A stretch of DNA of 64,000 nt from a virus. Positions 56,160-64,000 of this stretch are shown here, one piece after another. A model generated the notes under the pieces. It worked only from the letters and a program-made list of their open reading frames with translations. It had not been told where the DNA came from and ran no database searches. The position numbers were made by a program, and so were the translations under genes. The DNA lies in the IMG/VR virus record IMGVR_UViG_3300031758_000022, positions 39,023 through 103,022 of that record; one strand, given 5' to 3'. Every line of letters starts with the position of its first letter. Position 1 is the stretch's first letter.

Positions 56160-57452
56160 ATGGCATATTTTAATCACGCCTTTAATAAGGTGTTTGTTGG
56201 AACCAGTGGTTTTTACACTGGTGTAGGTGCTAAGACCACCGATTTGGCAAAAGGAGATTTTACTTTTGTTAATCCTGAGACATGGACTGTAGTTGATGTA
56301 GACGGTCCTACTGATGTTAAATGTCCACTAGTTCTTGTAGCAGGTTCAATTTATCAAAATGATAAAATTGGACCTTTTCACGGTGGATATAAGGAGACTG
56401 ATAAATCTAAAATTATCAACCCTAAGTACATCAGTCGTTTTTATCGTGTAGATCCATGTACACCACAAAATCAGACTATCTCTATTGGTACAACTCCTTG
56501 GACTATACAAGAAGGTGTTGAACTAGAGTGTGTAATTCCTGGAGTTACTCAAAAAGATTTCCTTTGTGGAGAAACTTACTACCTACGTGTAGATTTGAAA
56601 GGTTCTCCAGTATTGCGTTTCCTTAGCCGTAACTCATATTTTACTGCTGATGCTTATACTGGCTGTTGTGATGCAGGCGCACTTGCACCTACTCCAGTAG
56701 ACCCAACTACAGTATATATCCTATGGGCTAAGCAATTGCTTAACAGCCCTTTGATCAATGCGTTTATCAACATTACTATATTTGATACAACTAACGCAGA
56801 TCTTGTTGATGGTACTTATACTATAATGACTAAGGATAATGTTAATGATCCTTTAGCTCCTTGGAATACTTACACTCCTGTGGCTGGTGCTACTGGTCTT
56901 GAGGCAGGTATGTATATCACTGGTGCTTATGTAGATACTCGTTTTGGAGATTGCACTTTCTACCCAAATGATTCAGTTCTTGCTCACGTTGAGCCTGTTA
57001 AAATCTATGCTTCAGAAGTAGATTATACTGGTGATCCATGTGAGTTTGCAAATCTTTGTGTATCTAATGTGTGTCTTCCAATTCAAGGAGCAGGTTATGG
57101 TGAAAATGTAATACGTGAGCTTATTCTTTCTCAAGGATATTCTCAGTCTCCATTCTACACTGGAACTGATCTACGTGTACGTGAGATTACTCAAGGTTAT
57201 GATGTGACTGACACAATTGACCGTGATGCTCAATACTACAGATATTTCATTCAGCACAGTGTTCCTCGCTTTAATAACCCAACTGGTACTTTTGATAATG
57301 ATCAGTACTTGCTTGAAATTATTGCTGTAGCACAACTTAATGACTTTGAAAACTTTATGGCTCTGTGGTTGGCTAATTCTGGTTCAAACTGTACTGAACT
57401 TGATACATTTACATGCCCTGAAGCTTGTGTAGTTCCATACACAGTAGGATAA
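56160..57452 (+). CDS. Abundant virion protein, possible tail tube or sheath
   Basis: A 430-aa beta-rich protein (MAYFNHAFNKVFVGTSGFYT). It has its own promoter and a strong terminator, a sign of high expression as for tail tube, sheath or capsid-type proteins. Codons are more regular than in neighbouring genes. It contains many Cys pairs (SNCTELDTFTCPEACVVP end). No family recognised by eye. Confidence 0.7.
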   Translation: MAYFNHAFNKVFVGTSGFYTGVGAKTTDLAKGDFTFVNPETWTVVDVDGPTDVKCPLVLVAGSIYQNDKIGPFHGGYKETDKSKIINPKYISRFYRVDPCTPQNQTISIGTTPWTIQEGVELECVIPGVTQKDFLCGETYYLRVDLKGSPVLRFLSRNSYFTADAYTGCCDAGALAPTPVDPTTVYILWAKQLLNSPLINAFINITIFDTTNADLVDGTYTIMTKDNVNDPLAPWNTYTPVAGATGLEAGMYITGAYVDTRFGDCTFYPNDSVLAHVEPVKIYASEVDYTGDPCEFANLCVSNVCLPIQGAGYGENVIRELILSQGYSQSPFYTGTDLRVREITQGYDVTDTIDRDAQYYRYFIQHSVPRFNNPTGTFDNDQYLLEIIAVAQLNDFENFMALWLANSGSNCTELDTFTCPEACVVPYTVG

Positions 57453-57470
57453 TAAATAAGTAATAATCAT

Positions 57471-57510
57471 AAAAGGGAGAGGGAGCCACAAAACTCTCCT
57501 CTCCCTTTTT
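57471..57510 (+). terminator. Strong terminator after the virion protein gene
   Basis: AAAAGGGAGAGG pairs with CCTCTCCCTTTT, followed by TATTTTT. It lies 18 bp past the stop of 56160-57452. Confidence 0.95.
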
Positions 57511-57522
57511 ATTTTTGCACAC

Positions 57523-58083
57523 ATGGAAAAACATCAGTTAGCTTTAGATATTCCGGATACACTAAGTAAGTGTATTTTTCGCATTGTAGATGCTAGTATC
57601 TACAGTGATGTAGCACCAGTTGAATGTGCTAAACTGCATATAACACCTCCAGGATTTACAACAACTTATGACATTACAGATCTTCAACCAGCATTTTTTG
57701 AAAACATTAGTGCTTGTGATCTAGGACTACAGACTGCAAATTGTGGAAATACCTACAATGATTTTGCAGATGGTGTCTATGTTGTACGTTATAGTGTAAG
57801 TCCAAATGATATTGTTTATGTAGAATACAATCATTTACGTGTAACAGTAGCATTGAATAAAATAAATGATTTACTTTGCTGTATGGATGTTCAAGGATGT
57901 GAGCCGCAAGGTCCTCTTAAAGAAAAACTTAGAGAGGTACAATTGCTTCAGACCCTTTTAAAAGCAGCCAAAGCAAAAGTAGAATATTGCCATACTCCAG
58001 GACAAGGAATGGACATTTACAATTATGTTATGAAAAGACTAAACAAACTGTCCTGTGGATGCGGTTGCAGCTCTTGCCAATGA
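57523..58083 (+). CDS. Cysteine-rich virion-region protein
   Basis: A 186-aa protein with a beta-rich N-terminal domain (residues 1-110) and a C-terminal cysteine cluster (CCMDVQGC near residue 125 and CGCGCSSC at the very end). Probably metal or disulfide stabilised. It opens a row of cysteine-rich genes that reaches the right edge. Confidence 0.7.
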   Translation: MEKHQLALDIPDTLSKCIFRIVDASIYSDVAPVECAKLHITPPGFTTTYDITDLQPAFFENISACDLGLQTANCGNTYNDFADGVYVVRYSVSPNDIVYVEYNHLRVTVALNKINDLLCCMDVQGCEPQGPLKEKLREVQLLQTLLKAAKAKVEYCHTPGQGMDIYNYVMKRLNKLSCGCGCSSCQ

Positions 58084-58105
58084 TAATTTTTAAAACCAAC
58101 ATATC

Positions 58106-58288
58106 ATGAGTAAATGCCCAAACTGTGGTGCTACATTAACATGTGGCTGCCAAAAAAGAAAATTAGCAGATGGTAAAACTGGATGTAACAAGTGTGCAGC
58201 CGGAATAACAACTGCTAAAGAAGCACCAAAACCGACACCTAGTCAAAGCACAAAACCGACTGTTAATTCAGTCAAAATAAACCCATAA
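58106..58288 (+). CDS. Zinc-ribbon-like small protein
   Basis: A 60-aa protein with CPNCGATLTCGCQ and GCNKCAAG pairs, a zinc ribbon arrangement, then a proline- and lysine-rich tail. It precedes the large propeller gene by 4 bp. Function unknown. Confidence 0.7.
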   Translation: MSKCPNCGATLTCGCQKRKLADGKTGCNKCAAGITTAKEAPKPTPSQSTKPTVNSVKINP

Positions 58289-58292
58289 AGAA

Positions 58293-60407
58293 ATGATTGT
58301 AAGGTCATACTCATTATTCTTGCCATCTAGTACTGATGATCCACTTTTCATTTCAGATGATTTTGGACAGACATGGACTAATATTAGTCCTAATGGGCTA
58401 GTATTTGCCGGCTACAGCAATACAGCAAGTATTTCAGTTGATCCTTACAATAGTTATAATTCTGTAATAACAATTGGTCCCCAGGTATTTAAGTCAATAG
58501 ATGGTGGATATAACTATTCTATTTCAACCGGTGCTGGAAGTGCTAATGGATTTCATAGATCTTTTCATAAAGATTCAACACATGTAATTCTTGTTGGTGA
58601 TACCATAGGTTTATCAACAGATGGTGGTAGTACATTTACTAACTATGGTTATGATCCTGTAGTAGAATATGGGCCAACAATGGTTTCTCCATCACTTCTA
58701 TTTATAAGAAGTGTTTATTTTGAAAATGTTGCAGTTGGTTATATGAATATATATGACAAACTCTACAGATCAGGAGATGGTGGTATTACATGGACAGTAA
58801 TATATGGGGATAATCCTATTGAAACAGGTTTTCCAATTACAGGTATATCTTCTCTAGGAGATTATATTACTGTAATTAATGGTAATGGTATTTATCATAG
58901 TTCTGATTCTGGTGTAACATTTAATTTAGTTGAGGGACCTTTTGCTGCGGGCACACCCAGTGATGACAACGCTTTAAATAATCCTTGGCGTGTTTCTTCT
59001 ACTCTATATGCTACAGAGAATTCTGGTTCTGGCACCAATGTTTATAAGAGTATAGATTATGGTGCTACTTGGACATTAGTTGGAACTACTCCTAGTATTA
59101 CATATATTGATTCTGTTCATGCTTATTCTACTACAAATTTATATGTAGTTAATGGTGTAGGACCAGCAGATATATATACATCTACGGATAGTTTCTCTAC
59201 TAGTACTATAACACTATCTACACTAAACAGAACAGTTGCTAATGATTCTGGTTATGCCTATGATTGTGGTGAGTGCCCAAATGTAAAATTTACATATAAT
59301 CCAGTTACAGAGCAATGTGAACTAGTAGAAGAAATTACTATCTGTAATATGGGTTATCTATATGATCCTATTACAAAAACATGTATAAGCTCTACTGATC
59401 CTGAAGATGTTTATACACCTTCACTGTGTCCTCCTGACTGTACAACTACTTTAGGAGATGACCAGAGAGGCCGTTGTGAGTGTATTGAAATAGCTTCTTT
59501 TATACCATGCTGTTACAGACTTGATGATTGTGCTGAAGTATTACCATCAATAATTACACAAACAGATCTGTCTGATTATGCATTGGCAGCAAATGTTTTA
59601 AATATTGAAGGTTCTGATGCATGTTGGACTGTTACTAAAATTGAAGATTCTCTTTGTTCTGAGAATGTAGATGTAATAGTTACAGAAGTATTTGAATCAT
59701 GCTTAACATGTAATCCTTCATATACTTTGTATAATTGTAGGGATAACAGTGTGACTATTGATACTGCAGTAGATTTTTCTGAAAGTCTTACTAAAACTGT
59801 TAAGCTTGTTGAGTATCCTGGTGAATGCTGGCAAGTAGGCCCAAATACTAAAGCTGAGTTTGAGCCAGTTATTGTTACATTGGCAACAGAATTTCAATCT
59901 TGTGCTGTTTGTAATCCTCCATTGTATCAGTTAAATAACTGTTTCAATGATGATAGTTTTATTATTACTGATTCAGATCTTTTGAATCTTATAGGAAAGA
60001 CTATTAGTATTCAGGGTTATCCTGGTCTATGTTTTACAGTTACTGAACCAACATGTCAATGCTTGTCTATTACTCTTGTAATTGATGGGGATACTGAAAT
60101 ATTTATTGTAAATGCTTCTACTGCTTTAGTCAATGGAAGATATCAGTATGTTTTTAGTTTTTCAGGAACCAATTATTTTATTGCATGGGATATCACTCTG
60201 ACTAGATGGGAATTATACAATAGTGATACAGCTACACTATTAGCATATTCACCTGTTGATTTAAAATGTATATACTCATCTTACTGGATTATTGTAACAG
60301 GTGTTGATTCAGTTGTAACAGCTAGTTGTTCAGATATTCTGTATGATATTGTTGTTGATGAAGTATTTTCTAACTGTGAATGCTGCACTACTAAAAATTG
60401 TAAATAA
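58293..60407 (+). CDS. Asp-box beta-propeller with cysteine-rich C-terminal repeats
   Basis: A 704-aa protein. Residues 20-300 have seven Asp-box type repeats (SDDFGQTW at 21, SIDGGYNY, STDGGSTF, SGDGGITW, SSDSGVTF, SIDYGATW, STDSFSTS), as in sialidase or sortilin propellers. The rest has three copies of a cysteine repeat with a CCYRLDDC / YTLYNC / YQLNNC start and an (A/E/L)CWxV core. It probably binds or cleaves surface carbohydrate or acts as an adhesin; catalytic residues are not identified. Confidence 0.8.
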   Translation: MIVRSYSLFLPSSTDDPLFISDDFGQTWTNISPNGLVFAGYSNTASISVDPYNSYNSVITIGPQVFKSIDGGYNYSISTGAGSANGFHRSFHKDSTHVILVGDTIGLSTDGGSTFTNYGYDPVVEYGPTMVSPSLLFIRSVYFENVAVGYMNIYDKLYRSGDGGITWTVIYGDNPIETGFPITGISSLGDYITVINGNGIYHSSDSGVTFNLVEGPFAAGTPSDDNALNNPWRVSSTLYATENSGSGTNVYKSIDYGATWTLVGTTPSITYIDSVHAYSTTNLYVVNGVGPADIYTSTDSFSTSTITLSTLNRTVANDSGYAYDCGECPNVKFTYNPVTEQCELVEEITICNMGYLYDPITKTCISSTDPEDVYTPSLCPPDCTTTLGDDQRGRCECIEIASFIPCCYRLDDCAEVLPSIITQTDLSDYALAANVLNIEGSDACWTVTKIEDSLCSENVDVIVTEVFESCLTCNPSYTLYNCRDNSVTIDTAVDFSESLTKTVKLVEYPGECWQVGPNTKAEFEPVIVTLATEFQSCAVCNPPLYQLNNCFNDDSFIITDSDLLNLIGKTISIQGYPGLCFTVTEPTCQCLSITLVIDGDTEIFIVNASTALVNGRYQYVFSFSGTNYFIAWDITLTRWELYNSDTATLLAYSPVDLKCIYSSYWIIVTGVDSVVTASCSDILYDIVVDEVFSNCECCTTKNCK

Positions 60408-61282
60408 TGAATTCATTTACCTGCATAACACTTACTAGTTGTCAAACAGATAATTCTGTTTACATAACTACCATTACTGGCTCTGATGTAGATCTTTATT
60501 TTCAAGATGAGTTAGGTAATGTTGTTCAAGTAACTGATCCAGAGAACTTTCCTGATATCTACTATACAGTAGATTCACTATGTGCTAGTTTTCAAGTGAT
60601 TCCTGGATCAGCATGCGAAACTTGTTTTTTAAATGCAGTTAATATAGATCTTAACTATGTTACATCAACAGGTTCTGATAGTTGTCCTATAAATACAGCA
60701 TACGTTCTTGTTAATTGTAAAGCTGGTAATATTGTAATAGATGCTCCAGCAGATTTAATACAAAGTGCATCAACAGTACTTGTTACATCATCAGATCTTG
60801 CATTATATGTAGGATCTGTTGTAAACATTGCTGAGTATCCTAATAACTGCTATACTGTTTTTGGACCGTATACAGAAGATACGGGATGCCCTTGTGATTA
60901 TTATACAGTTACAGATGCTTATAAAGATTGTGAATGTTGTCTTCCTGCAGCACCTGTTGTATTTACAAGAACAACTCAGCAACCTGTAAAGAAGTTCTAT
61001 CATATAACTGATACAGAGTGTGAGATTAGAGTTAATACAAGATTTGCTGATAACTACTACAGATTGTTTCAGGGTCTTAAATATGGCCTTAAAAACTGTT
61101 GTGGTGATGTGAACTTTGATAAACTATGGATTACTAAAGAACTTTCAGATTATTCTTTGATTAATCCACCAGACGCATGTGTACCTGTAGTAACTACTGT
61201 TGTAGTTGATACTTGTCCTACAGCTACTATTGTAACATGTGATATTCCTACTGATGTTTCAGGAACAGGTGATTTCACATAA
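60407..61282 (+). CDS. Cysteine-rich repeat virion protein
   Basis: A 291-aa protein with the same repeat as the C-terminal part of 58293-60407: YVLVNCKAG, IVIDAPADL and NNCYTVFGPY, ending KDCECC. Its C-terminal third (KKFYHITDTECEIRVNTRFA) is a separate beta-rich domain. It shares a base with the stop of the propeller gene. Function likely structural. Confidence 0.7.
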   Translation: MNSFTCITLTSCQTDNSVYITTITGSDVDLYFQDELGNVVQVTDPENFPDIYYTVDSLCASFQVIPGSACETCFLNAVNIDLNYVTSTGSDSCPINTAYVLVNCKAGNIVIDAPADLIQSASTVLVTSSDLALYVGSVVNIAEYPNNCYTVFGPYTEDTGCPCDYYTVTDAYKDCECCLPAAPVVFTRTTQQPVKKFYHITDTECEIRVNTRFADNYYRLFQGLKYGLKNCCGDVNFDKLWITKELSDYSLINPPDACVPVVTTVVVDTCPTATIVTCDIPTDVSGTGDFT

Positions 61283-61320
61283 TACTTTGATATTGATTAA
61301 AATTTAAGTAAATTAAAGAT

Positions 61321-62850
61321 ATGGCACTACCTATTCAATCTAATAGCACCCAAGAAGGATGCAATCCAATTTCTTCAAACTGTGTCATCTGGCAGGGTCC
61401 AGATATTCCTTGCATTAACTTATGCAATGGTGATACTGTTAGTGATGTTGTTGCAAAGCTTGCAGAAAAGCTTTGTACACTTTTGGATCAGACTACAATT
61501 TCAGCATATGACTTGTCATGCTTTAATCCACTATGTCCTAATCCTACTGATTTTCAGGCTCTTATACAAGTAATTCTTGATAAGATATGTGCTCTTGAAA
61601 ATGTTCCTCCCGCTTCTGTTGTAGGAGCAGGATGTCCTGATGACTGTATAGTTACTGTTGCAACTTGCCTTCAAGGTAAAGATTTTCTAGGAGATACCAT
61701 TACTACTCTACCACTTAAAGATTATGTGATTAGAATTGGTAATGAAATCTGTTCTATTCTTACTGCAATCACAACTATCAACGCTGACATTACAGACTTA
61801 CAAGATAGAGTAACTTATATTGAAGATAACTGCTGTAATACTCCAACACAACCTACAGTACCCTCTACAAGTTGTATTAGCGGTGCTACAGGAATGCCTA
61901 TTGTATCTTTTGCTGTTCAACTTGAAACAGCATTCTGTGCATTACAAACAGAACTAGGTGATATGGGAAATGCAATAGCTGCTCAGTGTATAGCAAATGC
62001 AGATCCTCAACTTGGAGTATATCCTGCAACTACAGCTATGTCTGCTCTTGCTCCCAATTGGATTCTGTCACCAGCTTCTTTATCAGAAGCTGTTCAAAAT
62101 CTTTGGGTAGCTCTTTGTGATACTAGAGATGCTGTATCAACTCTTCAAGGGTTGGTTACAACTTTACAAGCAGATCTTGCAGCATGTTGTTCTCCAACTT
62201 GTGCTGATATTGTCTGGAGCTATGTAGCAACCGGTATTCAAGCTTCTAAAAATATTAAGGTATATCTATCAGGAGCAGTTCCTGCTGGATTTACTTATTG
62301 CGGTGGTGGTTCCACAGGAGATGTTATTGTAACAGATGCTTTTGGTAATAGTTTTACTTTTACTGAAGATGTTCTTGATAGTATTAATACAGGAGCGGTT
62401 ATCACTCTTGATGCTAGTTCTGCAGGAGCTCTATCTGAAAACTCTGTGCACTATGATGTACAAATAGACATGTGTCTAACAGATGGTACTTTAACATGTA
62501 ACTCTTCAAGATACTATTCTTTCTATAACTCAGCATGGTGTACTGACAGAAACCCACAAGCCACAAGCACAAGTGATGGTCAAGTTGATATTACATGGAA
62601 CAGTGCTACTACAGCTCCTGAAACAACTGATTATTTAGTTACATTGTATACTACTCCGTTTACGACAGGTGGTGGTGTATTTGTAGGATCAGATCTTCAA
62701 AGCTACAGTGCTTCTGGATTAAGGACTTCTAGTTTTACAGGCCTTACTGGAGGAAATCTTTATAGAGCAGTAGTTAGATCTACACAGAATGGTAAATACA
62801 TTGATTGTGAAACTAGTACAGTTGTTTGTGTAACAGCACCATTACCATAA
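61321..62850 (+). CDS. Large virion protein with fibronectin type III-like end
   Basis: A 509-aa protein. The N-terminal half is alanine-, cysteine- and leucine-rich and helical in part (residues 40-300). Residues about 400-509 look like a fibronectin type III domain (SDGQVDITWNSATTAPETTD and LYRAVVRSTQNG). Probably a fibrous appendage or adhesion subunit. It begins a new run 39 bp after the previous stop. Confidence 0.7.
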   Translation: MALPIQSNSTQEGCNPISSNCVIWQGPDIPCINLCNGDTVSDVVAKLAEKLCTLLDQTTISAYDLSCFNPLCPNPTDFQALIQVILDKICALENVPPASVVGAGCPDDCIVTVATCLQGKDFLGDTITTLPLKDYVIRIGNEICSILTAITTINADITDLQDRVTYIEDNCCNTPTQPTVPSTSCISGATGMPIVSFAVQLETAFCALQTELGDMGNAIAAQCIANADPQLGVYPATTAMSALAPNWILSPASLSEAVQNLWVALCDTRDAVSTLQGLVTTLQADLAACCSPTCADIVWSYVATGIQASKNIKVYLSGAVPAGFTYCGGGSTGDVIVTDAFGNSFTFTEDVLDSINTGAVITLDASSAGALSENSVHYDVQIDMCLTDGTLTCNSSRYYSFYNSAWCTDRNPQATSTSDGQVDITWNSATTAPETTDYLVTLYTTPFTTGGGVFVGSDLQSYSASGLRTSSFTGLTGGNLYRAVVRSTQNGKYIDCETSTVVCVTAPLP

Positions 62851-62869
62851 ATAAATAAAAAAAAATAAA

Positions 62870-63421
62870 ATGAGTTGTACTTCATGTGGTTCTACAAATA
62901 CTAGCTGTGGGTGTAAGGATGCTCCTTACACTACAGTTAAAACATATACTTGCCCTGCTGACTCTGCATGCCCTGTACCTAGTCCTTGTTCTGAATATGT
63001 AGATACAAGATGTACCTACTATAATGGAGCAGGTATCTGGGAAATGGGAATTGAGGATGGTAGATCTCTTCAAAGTATTATTCAGCAAATGATTATACGT
63101 ACAGGAGCTGATCCAGAATGTGCTGATCCTTGTTCTACTTGTCAAGCAACATGGAATGTATTTCTAGCTTCTGCTACAAGCACTACACTGACTATTGCTT
63201 GGGAAGCTTCTGCTACTGCTAATACTTATCAAATAGAGTATCAAGCATTACCAGTTGATCCTTGTACTTTAAGTACTTGGACACTTGTTACTGCACAAAC
63301 AACTCTTACTAATACTATTGGTAGTCTTACTGCTAATACATATTATCTTGTAAGAATCAATGCTATCTGTGATACAGGCAACTGTTATTCAGTAACAATT
63401 AAAGTAAAAACTGAAGCTTAA
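62870..63421 (+). CDS. Cysteine-rich N-terminus plus fibronectin type III-like domain
   Basis: A 183-aa protein. The first 90 residues hold many cysteines (SCTSCGSTNTSCGC), the last 90 a fibronectin-like domain (TSTTLTIAWEASATANTYQI, YYLVRINAICDTG). It resembles the end of the previous gene. Its stop overlaps the next start by one base. Confidence 0.75.
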   Translation: MSCTSCGSTNTSCGCKDAPYTTVKTYTCPADSACPVPSPCSEYVDTRCTYYNGAGIWEMGIEDGRSLQSIIQQMIIRTGADPECADPCSTCQATWNVFLASATSTTLTIAWEASATANTYQIEYQALPVDPCTLSTWTLVTAQTTLTNTIGSLTANTYYLVRINAICDTGNCYSVTIKVKTEA

Positions 63422-64000
63422 TGGCATCATTATCAATAACATATGTACCTCAGTATGAAGGTTGTCATAGAATCTATTTTAGATTAGATGGTAATGAAAC
63501 ATATTGTTTGTACACTGATACTTCTTTGTCTGAAATCAATGTAGAAAAAGAAGTTACAATTCCAATTACTGGTGATATAGAAACATGTCTTGGTATTCCA
63601 GATTTATCTTGTGTAACACAAACTGTAGAAGGATATATTCAACCGTGCTGTGCTGGCGAAAATGATGAAATATTACGTGCACCATTTAACTTTAATCCTA
63701 CACAAGTGGTATGCACAGCTTATACCGCAAGTTGTTCTGGTGCAGGTATTTCCAGAATCATTGTAACAAATCCGGGGAGTGGATATACATCTACACCAAG
63801 TGTTTCAATATTTAACTCAACTGGAGGATCTGGATTTACCTATACACTTGTAATGGACGGAGATACTGTACAAGAAGTTATTGTAAACAATTCAGGTGAT
63901 GGTTATCCATCAACATCAACAGTTTTCTTTTTACCTTCTCCTACAGGTGATAATCCTACAGCATATATTGAATTCTGTAATTGTGGACCGGATTGTGGAA
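63421..64000 (+). CDS. Structural protein with GSGYxSxP repeats, 3' cut by window edge
   Basis: Starts ATG at 63421 (MASLSITYVPQYEGCHRIYF) and runs 193 codons to the edge. Near residue 122 the motif VTNPGSGYTSTPSVSIF and later VNNSGDGYPSTSTVFFLP are two copies of a repeat found in phage and adhesin fibres. Cysteines are frequent, as in the neighbours. Confidence 0.7.
   Translation, partial: MASLSITYVPQYEGCHRIYFRLDGNETYCLYTDTSLSEINVEKEVTIPITGDIETCLGIPDLSCVTQTVEGYIQPCCAGENDEILRAPFNFNPTQVVCTAYTASCSGAGISRIIVTNPGSGYTSTPSVSIFNSTGGSGFTYTLVMDGDTVQEVIVNNSGDGYPSTSTVFFLPSPTGDNPTAYIEFCNCGPDCG

Noticed and set aside
1-64000. CRISPR arrays, insertion sequences, integrase and repressor genes
   Set aside because: I saw no regularly spaced identical repeats with spacers, no transposase motif and no tyrosine or serine recombinase in any frame.

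Overview
The window is the central part of a tailed double-stranded DNA phage genome (Caudoviricetes), with a gene cut off at each end. It carries a complete head block (PhoH-like ATPase, large terminase, portal, scaffold, major capsid protein), a fibre and lysis block, and a long replication block. I see no integrase, repressor or transposase. The host is probably a member of the Bacteroidota. The best promoter (38589-38619) is an exact TTTG-N19-TATATTTG, the housekeeping promoter form of that phylum. Several small proteins are also of types I associate with phages of aquatic Bacteroidota. The DNA is AT-rich apart from a GC-richer island at about 28.4-30.5 kb.

Layout. From 1 to 30.5 kb almost everything is on the minus strand: replication and recombination genes (RuvC-like resolvase, Toprim primase, SSB-like protein, Sak4-like ATPase, DnaB-like helicase, DnaA-domain-IV-like protein, uracil-DNA glycosylase, SF2 helicase, HNH nuclease, ParB-like protein), nucleic acid and protein maintenance genes (cREC-like domain, calcineurin-like phosphatase, GroES-like protein), three MoxR-type AAA ATPase modules with VWA-type partners, small membrane or hypothetical proteins, and tRNA or tRNA-like genes. 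A divergent region at 30.56-30.72 kb separates this from the plus-strand half: fibre/adhesin genes (30.7-35.7 kb), an overlapping lysis cassette (35.7-37.4 kb), a second fibre pair, small DNA-binding and zinc proteins and a PD-(D/E)XK nuclease (38.1-41.7 kb), the packaging and head genes (41.8-52 kb), an array of tiny lysine-rich proteins (52-54.8 kb), a ferritin (55.5 kb), and cysteine-rich, beta-propeller and fibronectin-type virion proteins to the right edge.

The most unusual material is non-coding. Four intergenic regions (22.6-22.8, 23.6-24.1, 27.9-28.2 and 29.03-29.24 kb) are packed with perfect inverted repeats, and the 23.6-24.1 kb one is closed by a 9-bp long-range stem about 500 nt apart. 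They look like structured, possibly ornate, non-coding RNAs. Between 28.4 and 30.6 kb six short transcription units are each built the same way: a shared motif (minus strand TATAACCTATTA), a leader usually holding a hairpin, one small gene or an RNA, and a terminator with a TAAC-type tetraloop. Nearby are repeated AGAGGATAA boxes that resemble DnaA boxes, in a phage that encodes a DnaA-domain-IV-like protein. These are sequence observations with inferred functions; none was tested with a covariance or database search.
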